From contig JAAUPC010000254.1 in assembly GCA_012036325.1 (NCBI GenBank), positions 1 through 5,582 on the forward strand: a stretch of DNA of 5,582 bases, written 5' to 3'. The first letter of the stretch is position 1; each line of letters begins with the position of its first letter. A model generated the notes under the pieces. That model worked only from the letters and a program-made list of their open reading frames with translations. It had not been told where the DNA came from and made no database searches. This document shows positions 1-5,582 of the stretch, one piece after another. Source of the stretch: Paracoccaceae bacterium. Its GTDB lineage: Bacteria; Pseudomonadota; Alphaproteobacteria; Rhodobacterales; Rhodobacteraceae. The translations under genes were made by a program, and so were the position numbers.

Positions 1-46
1 CGGTGACCGAAGGTCCAAAGGCGCGGGTGGCGGTCAGCGGTTGCAT
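1..46 (-). CDS. ftsQ: FtsQ, start of gene only (cell division protein, partial)
   Basis: Only the first 15 codons are in the window, reading MQPLTATRAFGPSVT, and the gene continues past the left edge. The sequence itself is too short to identify a family. The call rests on position: in alphaproteobacterial dcw clusters ftsQ follows ddl directly, and a good ribosome binding site (GAGGG) lies 8 bases before this ATG. The start overlaps the last 13 bases of ddl in another frame, which suggests translational coupling. FtsQ is a bitopic inner-membrane divisome protein that bridges early and late division proteins. Its cytoplasmic N-terminus is usually short and poorly conserved, and nothing here conflicts with that. 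No membrane segment or POTRA domain can be seen in this fragment. Confidence 0.7.
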   Translation of the reverse strand, partial: MQPLTATRAFGPSVT

Positions 47-954
47 GATGCGTCCCTCACCATCCAGTCGCAGAACTCGGCAAAGCTGATCCCTTGTGTC
101 GCCGCCTGTTCCGGGGCAAGCGAGGTGGGGGTCATCCCCGGCTGGGTGTTCGTCTCCAGCAGGATCAGCCCATCCAGCCCGCGCGCGTCATCCCAGCGGA
201 AATCGGTGCGGCTGACGCCCCGGCAGCCAAGGGCCCGGTGCGCACGCAGGGCATAGTCCCGGCAGGCAGCCGCAATCTCCTCCGGCACATGGGCCGGGCA
301 CTCATGGCGGCTACCGCCAGGCTTGTATTTGGCGTCATAGTCATACCAGCCGTCGGTGATAATATCCGTCACCCCCAAGGCCCGGTCACCCATCACCGTG
401 GTCGTGAGTTCCCGCCCCGGCACATAAGCCTCGACCATCACCGTGGCGGGCATCGACGCGGCAAGCCGGGGGGCATTCGACCCCTCGCGCACGATATAGA
501 CCCCGACGGAGGAGCCTTCGTTGTAGGGCTTGACCACATAAGGCGCGGGCAGGACATGCCCTGCCTCCACCGCTTCGCGCGGGGCCAGCACGCTGGTCAC
601 CACTGGTAGACCCGCTGCACGATAGACCTCTTTGGTCTTGATCTTGTCCATGGCCAGGGCTGAGGCAAGGACCCCGGAATGCGTATAGGGCAGGCCCAGC
701 CATTCCAGCAGACCCTGCACGCAGCCATCTTCGCCCCAGCGGCCATGCAGCGCGTTGAAGCAGACGTCAGGTTTGATTTCGGCCAAGCGCACAGGCAGGT
801 CGGGGCCGCAATCGACCTCAACCACCTGATAACCAGCCTCCCGGAGGGCCTGGGCGCATTCACGCCCCGAGACAAGAGAGACCTCCCGCTCAGCGGAAAG
901 CCCACCCATCAAAACCGCCACTCTGGGGGGCATCCTGCTCGATGCGCCCGCCAT
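34..954 (-). CDS. ddl: D-alanine--D-alanine ligase (Ddl)
   Basis: Cytoplasmic ATP-grasp ligase that joins two D-alanines, using ATP, to give the D-Ala-D-Ala used by MurF for the pentapeptide. The 306 residues match the usual Ddl length. Visible signatures are the N-terminal GGLSAEREVSLVSG (17-30) with the first-substrate-site glutamate, HGRWGEDG (70-77), DKIKTK (103-108), the ATP-binding KPYNEGSSVG (142-151), YDYDAKY (204-210), SRTDFR (248-253), and the metal and substrate motif LETNTQPGMTPTSL (266-279) with Glu267 and Asn269. Nothing essential appears to be missing. The start at 954 is preferred because GAGG lies 6 bases upstream. A second Met at residue 8 (933) has AGCAGG directly against it, too close for a normal site. 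The gene begins 39 bases after murB and its last 13 bases overlap ftsQ. The symbol could equally be ddlB. Confidence 0.97.
   Translation of the reverse strand: MAGASSRMPPRVAVLMGGLSAEREVSLVSGRECAQALREAGYQVVEVDCGPDLPVRLAEIKPDVCFNALHGRWGEDGCVQGLLEWLGLPYTHSGVLASALAMDKIKTKEVYRAAGLPVVTSVLAPREAVEAGHVLPAPYVVKPYNEGSSVGVYIVREGSNAPRLAASMPATVMVEAYVPGRELTTTVMGDRALGVTDIITDGWYDYDAKYKPGGSRHECPAHVPEEIAAACRDYALRAHRALGCRGVSRTDFRWDDARGLDGLILLETNTQPGMTPTSLAPEQAATQGISFAEFCDWMVRDASCNR
54..58 (-). promoter_or_regulatory. Ribosome binding site for ftsQ inside the end of ddl
   Basis: On the minus strand GAGGG lies within the last codons of ddl, with GAGG 8 bases upstream of the ATG at 46. The spacing is typical for a Shine-Dalgarno element and is the main support for the ftsQ start. 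Confidence 0.65.
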
Positions 955-960
955 CTACTG

Positions 961-964
961 CCTC
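961..964 (-). promoter_or_regulatory. Ribosome binding site for ddl
   Basis: GAGG on the minus strand, 6 bases upstream of the ATG at 954, in the 39-base gap after murB. It favours this start over the internal Met at 933. Confidence 0.6.
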
Positions 965-993
965 ATCCGAGTCTTATGTGACCCGTGATATTG

Positions 994-1920
994 TTAGTCG
1001 TGCGTGGTTTCTCCGACCCGCATGATTTCCCACTCTAACGTGATACCGCTTGATTGGAAAACCTTTTTTCGCACTTCCTCGCCCAGATTTTCCAGATCGG
1101 CGGCAGTCGCCCCTCCGGCGTTGATCAGGAAGTTGGAATGCATCGGCGACATCTGCGCGCCACCAAGGGTGGCCCCGCGCATGCCCGCGTCGTCAATCAC
1201 TTTCCAGGCCTTCAGCTCATGCGTATCATCCGCCGCCCCGGTGCTGCTCCGCCCCAAGGGGTTGCGGAAGGTGCTACCGGCGGATCTATCCCTTGTGGGT
1301 TGGCTCGCATCGCGCTTGGCGATCTGGTCCAGCATCCCCGCCTCCAGCGCCGTAGGGTCGCCCGATTTCGCCCGGAAGGTCGCGCTGACGATCACCGCGC
1401 CGTCGGGCAGATCGCTTTGCCGGTAGCGAAGGTTCAGCACCGCGGCGGGCAGCGTCTGCACCTCACCTGCGCGGGTGACGATCTGCACCTCCTCCAGCAC
1501 ATCGGCGATGTAGCTGCCATAGCAGCCCGCGTTCATCCGCACCGCCCCCCCGATGCTGCCGGGGATCGTGCGCAGAAAGGTCAGGTCCAGCCCCGCCTCA
1601 GCCGCCCGCTTCGCGACATGAGCATCCAGCGCGGCTGCCCCGGCAGACACGCGGTCCCCGTCCACCTCGATCCCGTTGAAGCCCCGCCCCAGCCGGATCA
1701 CCACGGCGCGGATACCGCCGTCACGGACGATCAGGTTCGACCCAACCCCCATCGGAAAAACCGGGATCGCAGGGTCAAGGGCTAGCAGGAACGCCGCCAG
1801 GTCCGCCACATCTGCCGGTTGGAACAGCCAGTCCGCAGGCCCGCCCACGCGCAGCCAGGTCAAGTCCGCCAAAGGGCGGTTCGGCGTCAGCGTTCCGCGC
1901 GGGGTGGGTAGTGTTGTCAT
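994..1920 (-). CDS. murB: UDP-N-acetylenolpyruvoylglucosamine reductase (MurB)
   Basis: FAD-containing cytoplasmic enzyme that uses NADPH to reduce enolpyruvyl-UDP-GlcNAc to UDP-MurNAc, the substrate of MurC. The 308 residues suit the shorter, type II MurB class. The FAD-binding half shows TWLRVGGPADW (21-31), GVGSNLIVRDGG (58-69) and the strong signature IPGSIGGAVRMNAG (119-132). The substrate domain shows YRQS (166-169), AGSTFRNP (214-221), whose Ser216 should be the catalytic proton donor by comparison with E. coli Ser229, and HSNFLINAGGA (261-271). The C-terminal LEWEI (295-299) carries the expected active-site glutamate. The ATG at 1920 gives a natural N-terminus, but I see no Shine-Dalgarno in front of it. 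The 45-base gap to the upstream membrane-protein gene has only weak purine runs. The TAA stop is 39 bases before ddl. Confidence 0.97.
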   Translation of the reverse strand: MTTLPTPRGTLTPNRPLADLTWLRVGGPADWLFQPADVADLAAFLLALDPAIPVFPMGVGSNLIVRDGGIRAVVIRLGRGFNGIEVDGDRVSAGAAALDAHVAKRAAEAGLDLTFLRTIPGSIGGAVRMNAGCYGSYIADVLEEVQIVTRAGEVQTLPAAVLNLRYRQSDLPDGAVIVSATFRAKSGDPTALEAGMLDQIAKRDASQPTRDRSAGSTFRNPLGRSSTGAADDTHELKAWKVIDDAGMRGATLGGAQMSPMHSNFLINAGGATAADLENLGEEVRKKVFQSSGITLEWEIMRVGETTHD

Positions 1921-1965
1921 GCGGGTTTGGTAGCGGCGGGAATGGTCTTGGGCAAGAGGGCCGCG

Positions 1966-2247
1966 TCACACCACGCGTTTGCGCCAGGGACGGAACGACA
2001 GCCCGATCCCGCCACCCAGTGCCGTCGGCAGTGCAAGGAAGATCGCGTAAGCGTACCAGTCCAGACGGCTATAGCCGCCATACCGCAGCTCGCCGTTGGC
2101 GATAAGGGCGACGGCAGCCACAATCCCAAGAAGCGGGATCGCCACAGCCGCCCAACGCCCGATCCAGCGGCCAACGGCAAACGTCAGAGCCGTAGCTATG
2201 GCAGCCATCGCAAGGCCAAGCAGCGCGTATCCAAGGATCTCGCTCAT
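1966..2247 (-). CDS. Small membrane protein of unknown function (fourth of the murC-murB module)
   Basis: 93 residues that I do not recognise as a named family. Three hydrophobic segments are visible, roughly 4-24, 33-50 and 64-84. Loop 51-63 carries polar residues (NGELRYGGYSRLD), and the C-terminus PWRKR is basic, so it is probably cytoplasmic. Residues 71-83 read LALPTALGGGIGL. The upstream neighbour has LALPGVLGAVVGL at exactly the same residue numbers, and both have an IPL-x(1-2)-IV-x(1-2)-AV string in the second segment, so the two are probably paralogues. The gene starts 19 bases after that neighbour. AAGGGG lies about 15 bases before the ATG, rather far for a ribosome binding site. 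It is taken as real because of strand, packing and coherent membrane topology. The function is unknown; a cell-envelope role is suggested only by context. Confidence 0.75.
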   Translation of the reverse strand: MSEILGYALLGLAMAAIATALTFAVGRWIGRWAAVAIPLLGIVAAVALIANGELRYGGYSRLDWYAYAIFLALPTALGGGIGLSFRPWRKRVV

Positions 2248-2266
2248 CTTTTGGTTCTTTTGCCCC

Positions 2267-2575
2267 TTATGGCTCCGACCGGTCCTTGCGGCGTCGGCCC
2301 AACGTCGGCAGGCCAGCGCCGATCAAAAGACCGACCACAGCCCCCAGCACCCCCGGAAGCGCCAGCATCGCGGCGACACCGATCGGGCGCAGACCTTGAT
2401 CGCCGGCGCTCCAGACCATCCCGACTGCGCCGAGCACGATCGCAAGGGGGATAAGCAGCGCCGGTTTCCAGCCGTGTCTTAGGGTCAAGCCCCAGGTTAT
2501 GAAGCCTCCCACAAGGGCAGTTCCCCCTGCAAAGGCCAGAATGTAAAAGATCAGATCGCCTTCAACGCCATGCAT
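2267..2575 (-). CDS. Small membrane protein of unknown function (third of the murC-murB module)
   Basis: 102 residues with no family that I can name. Hydrophobic segments lie at about 8-30, 38-56 and 65-88, followed by a strongly basic tail (GRRRKDR, 93-99) that predicts a cytoplasmic C-terminus. With three spans the N-terminus would face the periplasm. Landmarks are W36, IPLAIVLGAV (42-51) and LALPGVLGAVVGL (71-83). The last two recur in the next gene, which suggests a tandem duplication. The ATG at 2575 is 4 bases after the TAG stop of the preceding gene, and only a weak AGG sits nearby, so translation probably depends on coupling. Similar-looking short, glycine- and alanine-rich proteins can match each other by composition alone, so the paralogy is moderately supported. 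No catalytic motif is visible. Confidence 0.75.
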   Translation of the reverse strand: MHGVEGDLIFYILAFAGGTALVGGFITWGLTLRHGWKPALLIPLAIVLGAVGMVWSAGDQGLRPIGVAAMLALPGVLGAVVGLLIGAGLPTLGRRRKDRSEP

Positions 2576-2579
2576 GAGC

Positions 2580-2825
2580 CTAACCCACGTGTCGTTTCAG
2601 CCAACGCCAGAAGTAGACGACAGGCCAGCGCAGGATCGACGCGCCCGCCGCCAGGATCACCATGCCGATGATCGGACCGCCCTCATAGGTGACCCAGCCC
2701 AGAAGCGGCACGCCGATGGCGATCATCACGTAAGCCGCGCGCCAGTGATAGTCGCGCGACGGGAACATCGCGATCACATTCGCCGCAATCAGCCAGATCA
2801 GGCAAAGCGCCAGCGGAAGCATCAT
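2580..2825 (-). CDS. DUF2484-like small membrane protein, second copy
   Basis: 81 residues with three hydrophobic stretches at about 3-22, 30-46 and 51-64, ending in a basic tail (RWLKRH). It aligns with the gene just upstream. Shared positions are P4, L5, L7, W11, A19-M20 and P22, then a C-terminal S-x-x-R-x-P-x-x-Y-F-x-R pattern (63-74 here, 62-73 in the neighbour). This points to a diverged tandem duplicate of the same family, which I believe is DUF2484, a family of unknown function common in Rhodobacterales beside murC and murB. The start overlaps the neighbour's stop as ATGA. The next codon is also ATG, so the true start may be 2825 or 2822. The ribosome binding site is weak (AAAGAG or GAG). 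This copy looks more diverged than the first, so the family name is less certain here. Confidence 0.8.
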   Translation of the reverse strand: MMLPLALCLIWLIAANVIAMFPSRDYHWRAAYVMIAIGVPLLGWVTYEGGPIIGMVILAAGASILRWPVVYFWRWLKRHVG

Positions 2826-3088
2826 TTCTCAAGCTCTTTCGGCAGCGGTGCTGGCAGCCCCAGCGCGCGTCGGATGAAATAGCGCAGCGGGTTGCGGAAC
2901 ATCGACACGAAGGCGAACAGGCCAAAGGCGAGCCAGACCCAGCCATGCACCCAACCGATCCAGACCACGAGGATCGGCGCCGCGATCAAAAGCGCCACGC
3001 CCGGCACCATTTGCCGCTTCATCGGCAGCATCGCCACGATGGCCGAGCCACGGACCCAGAAACAGCCAAGGATCAGCGGCGTGCTCAA
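2822..3088 (-). CDS. DUF2484-like small membrane protein, first copy (TTG start)
   Basis: 88 residues, starting MSTPLILGCFWV. Hydrophobic segments lie at about 4-21, 29-46 and 49-63, followed by a basic FRNPLRYFIRR stretch (64-74) and a polar tail PAPLPKELEK (79-88), probably cytoplasmic. From memory this resembles DUF2484 proteins of Rhodobacterales, whose function is unknown. The start is TTG at 3086-3088. It is chosen because GGAG lies 8 bases upstream and the resulting N-terminus suits the family; no ATG or GTG lies in frame in the short stretch before it. The gene begins 61 bases after the murC stop and ends in a 4-base ATGA overlap with its paralogue. A weak start codon implies low expression relative to the flanking mur genes, which is an inference. 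Confidence 0.85.
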   Translation of the reverse strand: MSTPLILGCFWVRGSAIVAMLPMKRQMVPGVALLIAAPILVVWIGWVHGWVWLAFGLFAFVSMFRNPLRYFIRRALGLPAPLPKELEK

Positions 3089-3096
3089 CTTGGGCG

Positions 3097-3100
3097 CTCC
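3097..3100 (-). promoter_or_regulatory. Ribosome binding site that decides the TTG start
   Basis: GGAG on the minus strand, 8 bases upstream of the TTG at 3088. It is the best Shine-Dalgarno element in the gap after murC and supports the non-ATG start of the first small membrane protein gene. Confidence 0.6.
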
Positions 3101-3124
3101 AGGTTGGTCAAAGCGGCACCCCAG

Positions 3125-3141
3125 AATTTTCGCAGAAAATT
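3125..3141 (-). repeat. AT-rich inverted repeat after murC
   Basis: Perfect 7-base arms AATTTTC and GAAAATT around a 3-base TGC loop, 9 bases past the murC stop. It stands out because the surroundings are GC-rich. No T-run follows it on the minus strand (CTGGGG does), so it is not a convincing intrinsic terminator. A weak RNA hairpin or a processing point is possible. Confidence 0.45.
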
Positions 3142-3149
3142 TTGCCCGC

Positions 3150-4555
3150 TCACGCCGCAGCGCCGATCAGTTTGCCGGGCAGTGCGTTGGCCCAGGCGCT
3201 GATCGTGCCTGCGCCAAGGCAGACGACCATATCCCCCGGCCGCGCCTGTTCTTTGACCAGGCGCGCCAGGTCCGCCTCATCGATCAGTGCGCGGGCATGG
3301 CGGTGGCCGTGGGCGATCAGCCCCGCCACCAGATCATCCCGCGCGGCGCCGGGGATCGGGTCCTCGCCAGCGGAATAGACATCGGCGATGGCCACGACAT
3401 CTGCATCGTTGAAACAGGTGCAGAAGTCCTCGAACAGGCTCGACAGCCGGGTATAACGGTGCGGTTGGTGGATCGCGATGATCCGGCCTTTCGTCGCCTG
3501 CGCGCGGCTTTCAGGACAGCGGCGATTTCCACCGGGTGATGCCCGTAGTCATCGATGATCGTGACCCCGTTCACCTCAGCCACCTTGGTGAAACGGCGGT
3601 TGACGCCCGCGAACCCCGCCAGCGCCTCGCGGATTTCATCCTTCTTCATCCCGAGGTGTCGCGCAACAGCAACCGCGGCGAGGGCGTTCGACACATTGTG
3701 ATCCCCCGGCATTGGCAGGGTGCAGCCTTCGATCACCGCATCCTCACCCTGCAGGGCAATGTCAAAATGCGCGACTCCATTTTCATAGGTCAGGTTCTGC
3801 GCCCGCACATCGGCCTGTGCGTTGAAGCCGAAGGTCACGATGCGCCGGTCCGTGACCCGGCCCACCAACGCCTGCACTTCTGGGTGGTCGGTGCAGCAGA
3901 CCGCCAGCCCGTAGAACGGGATATTCGACACGAAATCCAGGAACCCTTTCCGCAGTGCATCGAAGGTGTGCCAATGCTCCATGTGTTCCGGGTCGATGTT
4001 GGTGACGATGGCAATCGTCGCAGGCAGGCGGTTGAAGCTGCCGTCGCTTTCGTCCGCCTCGACCACCATCCACTCCCCCGCCCCGGCACGGGCGTTCGAG
4101 CCGTAGGCGTGGATCACCCCGCCGTTGATGACCGTGGGATCAAAGCCACCCTTGTCGAGCAGGGTGGCCACCATCGTCGTCGTTGTCGTTTTCCCGTGCG
4201 TCCCGGCAATCGCGATGTTCGACCGCAGGCGCATCAGTTCCGCCAACATCTCGGCCCGGCGGACGACGGGCAGCTTGCGGCGGCGGGCTTCTTCCAGTTC
4301 CGGGTTGCCTTTCTTGATGGCGGAGGAAATCACGACCACCGCCGCCTCACCCAGGTTCCCGGCTTTCTGCCCCTCAAAGAACGTGGCCCCCAGCTTCACC
4401 AGCCGGTCGGTGATCTTCGACGCCTTGGCGTCCGACCCCTGCACCCGATAACCAAGCGTCATCAGCACTTCAGCGATCCCGCTCATCCCGATACCGCCGA
4501 TCCCGACAAAGTGGATGGGCCCAAGTTCCAGCGGCAGTTTGGTTGCTTCGTTCAT
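3150..4555 (-). CDS. murC: UDP-N-acetylmuramate--L-alanine ligase (MurC), reading frame interrupted by a frameshift
   Basis: ATP-dependent cytoplasmic ligase that adds L-alanine to UDP-MurNAc, the first peptide step. The start at 4555 overlaps the murG stop as ATGA and has AGGAG 7 bases upstream. Frame one shows GIGGIGMS (18-25, UDP binding), P-loop GTHGKTTTT (118-126), EADESD (166-171), TNIDPEHMEHW (185-195), NVSN (287-290), NRRF (319-322) and DDYGHHP (335-341). After residue 352 homology leaves this frame, which runs on as junk to a stop at 3317. It resumes in the -1 frame as GRIIAIHQPHRYTRL and continues to GAGTIS and the TGA at 3150. One missing base at about 3498-3506 explains this, and the joined protein would be 468 residues, a normal MurC length. 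murC is essential, so a sequencing or assembly error is the simplest cause; a true lesion or programmed -1 shift are alternatives. Without rejoining, the protein lacks most of its C-terminal ligase domain. Confidence 0.95.
3488..3506 (-). other. Frame break in murC, with an in-frame CGA AAG hexamer
   Basis: Frame one reads GCG CGC AGG CGA CGA AAG GCC. The homologous C-terminal frame reads CAG GCG ACG AAA GGC, giving the family-like QATKGR. One base, probably from the CGCGC run at 3500-3505, would restore continuity. CGA AAG at 3493-3488 lies in the first frame. A -1 slip there would continue as GGC CGG ATC, giving RRRK-GRII, also a 468-residue product. Such a slip is possible but not shown. 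Confidence 0.8.
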
Positions 4556-5582
4556 GCGTGCTCTCCTGCCAGGGCTTCGACCAGCGCCACAAGGCGGGCG
4601 GTCGCATCGGGTTTGCCTTCGCCAAGCGCTGCACGCGCCATGGCCTCGGCCTTCATCGGGTCTTCAAGGATCGCGGCGATGTGCCGTGCCAGCGTGCTCG
4701 CGTCAAGCGCCTTTTCCACCAGCATGACTGCCCCCCCAGCGTCAACCACACCTTTGGCGTTGGCGGTCTGATGGTCGCCCGTTGCCGCCGCAAAGGGAAT
4801 CAGGATCGCCGGCCGCCCGATCACGCTGATATCGGCGACGGATGAGGCACCAGACCGGCTGATGACCAGCTGCGCCTCGGACAGGCGGCGCGGGATGTCG
4901 GCGAAGAAGGGGGCAATCTCGGCGCGGACACCCGCAGCCTCATAGGCCTCAGCGGCGCGGGTGGCGTCTTCATCCCGCGCCTGATGCGCAATCCGCAGGT
5001 TGGCACGCAGGCCTTCGGGTAGCAGCGCCATGGCACCGGGCACCACATCCGACAGGATGCGCGCGCCCTGACTGCCGCCAATCACCACCAGCGCCATCGG
5101 GTAATCCCCCGGCGGAATGTAGGGGGCCGAAGCCCGGTCCAGCACCGCTTGGCGCACCGGGTTGCCGACCGCCTCACCCGTCACCCCGGCGGGCAAGGTG
5201 GTGGGCCAGGTGCCGCAAGCCACCTTGTCCACCCGGCGGGCGAAGATCTGGTTCACCCGGCCCAGGACACCGTTCTGTTCATGGATCATCCGGGGCCGCC
5301 GCAGCACCCAGGCCGCCGACAGGGCCGGGATCGACGGATAGCCCCCGAACCCCACCACCACCGCAGGCTTGTCGCGCAGTTGCGAAATCAGCGCCCCAAT
5401 GACACCGCCCAGAATCCGGAACGGCACCATAAGCTTGGCCGCCGCCCCGCCCCGCGCGAAGGTAGCGCTGGCCACGCGTTCGATCTTCACCACCTCAGGA
5501 ATTCCGCCCGCATAGCGCGCGCCCCGGTCGTCGGTCGACAGCTTCACCCGCCAGCCGCGCGCCAGCATCGCCTCGGCCAGGG
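4552..5582 (-). CDS. murG: UDP-GlcNAc--lipid I GlcNAc transferase (MurG), 5' end off the window
   Basis: Peripheral glycosyltransferase on the cytoplasmic face of the inner membrane. It moves GlcNAc from UDP-GlcNAc to lipid I to form lipid II. The gene runs off the right edge. The ATG at 5568 is internal: the codons before it read LAEA, continuing the family's ALAEAMLARG helix. The first 20-odd residues, with the glycine-rich GGTGGH loop, are therefore outside. Counting from Met 5568, the visible motifs are GFGGYPSIPALSAAW (73-87), HEQNGVLGRVNQIFA (96-110), GNPVR (135-139), GGSQGAR (164-170) opening the C-terminal Rossmann half, SRSGASSVADISVIGRP (237-253), IPFAAATGDHQTANA (257-271) and the acidic-tailed C-terminus. 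All fit the GT28 UDP-GlcNAc site. Its TGA overlaps the murC ATG by four bases. Confidence 0.97.
   Translation of the reverse strand, partial: LAEAMLARGWRVKLSTDDRGARYAGGIPEVVKIERVASATFARGGAAAKLMVPFRILGGVIGALISQLRDKPAVVVGFGGYPSIPALSAAWVLRRPRMIHEQNGVLGRVNQIFARRVDKVACGTWPTTLPAGVTGEAVGNPVRQAVLDRASAPYIPPGDYPMALVVIGGSQGARILSDVVPGAMALLPEGLRANLRIAHQARDEDATRAAEAYEAAGVRAEIAPFFADIPRRLSEAQLVISRSGASSVADISVIGRPAILIPFAAATGDHQTANAKGVVDAGGAVMLVEKALDASTLARHIAAILEDPMKAEAMARAALGEGKPDATARLVALVEALAGEHA
4563..4567 (-). promoter_or_regulatory. Ribosome binding site for murC inside the end of murG
   Basis: AGGAG on the minus strand, 7 bases before the murC ATG at 4555 and inside the last codons of murG. It is the strongest Shine-Dalgarno element in the window, and with the ATGA overlap it suggests both coupling and independent initiation. 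Confidence 0.7.

Noticed and set aside
955..993. A promoter or CcrM-type GANTC control site (GAGTC at 969-973) in the murB-ddl gap
   Set aside because: No convincing -35 or -10 pair is visible, and single GANTC sites also occur inside genes here, so one site is not evidence of control.
1054..1785. A 243-codon open frame on the plus strand over murB
   Set aside because: It is the mirror of the murB coding pattern, with arginine-, proline- and histidine-rich translation and no family features.
1927..2482. Plus-strand open frames of 175 and 128 codons over the small membrane genes
   Set aside because: Their products are arginine- and proline-rich low-complexity strings, while the minus-strand frames give coherent membrane proteins with operon spacing.
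3150..3395. An independent small gene at the 3' end of murC
   Set aside because: The 81 residues are the MurC C-terminus in the shifted frame (GAGTIS near the end), not a separate gene.
4174..4193. A short tandem repeat of GTC/GTT triplets
   Set aside because: It encodes the run of threonines that directly follows the MurC P-loop lysine, which is normal for this family.
3536..4771. A 411-codon open frame on the plus strand across murC and murG
   Set aside because: It is antisense to two clear mur genes, has no recognisable domain, and is of a kind common in GC-rich DNA where stop codons are rare on the opposite strand.

Overview
The window is a GC-rich segment of a dcw (division and cell wall) cluster. 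Every gene I can support lies on the minus strand, so transcription runs from the right edge to the left. The order is murG (5' end cut by the window edge), murC, four small membrane-protein genes, murB, ddl, and the first codons of what is probably ftsQ. The base composition, the murG-murC-[small membrane proteins]-murB-ddl-ftsQ layout, DUF2484-like proteins next to murC, and the style of the Mur and Ddl proteins all suggest an alphaproteobacterium of the Rhodobacterales (Rhodobacter/Roseobacter type). That assignment is an inference from memory of the families, not from a search.

Region by region: 5582-4552 is MurG, which makes lipid II. 4555-3150 is MurC, which adds the first L-alanine to UDP-MurNAc, but its reading frame is broken by an apparent one-base loss near 3500. 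3149-3089 is a short gap with a small AT-rich hairpin. 3088-1966 holds four genes for 81-102 residue membrane proteins. The first two look like tandem paralogues of the DUF2484 type. The last two look like a second, unrelated pair that shares LALPxxLGxxxGL at the same residue numbers. 1920-994 is MurB, 954-34 is Ddl, and 46-1 is the start of FtsQ.

The cluster is tightly packed. There are ATGA start/stop overlaps at murG/murC and between the two DUF2484-like genes, a 13-base overlap at ddl/ftsQ, and gaps of 4 to 61 bases elsewhere. This implies one polycistronic unit with translational coupling. MurB and MurC act in turn on the cytoplasmic UDP-sugar precursor, Ddl supplies D-Ala-D-Ala for the pentapeptide, MurG acts on the membrane-bound intermediate, and FtsQ belongs to the divisome that uses the product. 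No promoter, strong terminator, RNA gene, mobile element or CRISPR array was seen, and no gene-free stretch exceeds about 60 bases.

The two things most worth a second look are the murC frame break, which places an in-frame CGA AAG (a known -1 slippage hexamer) just downstream, and the module of four small membrane proteins between murC and murB, whose function I cannot assign.
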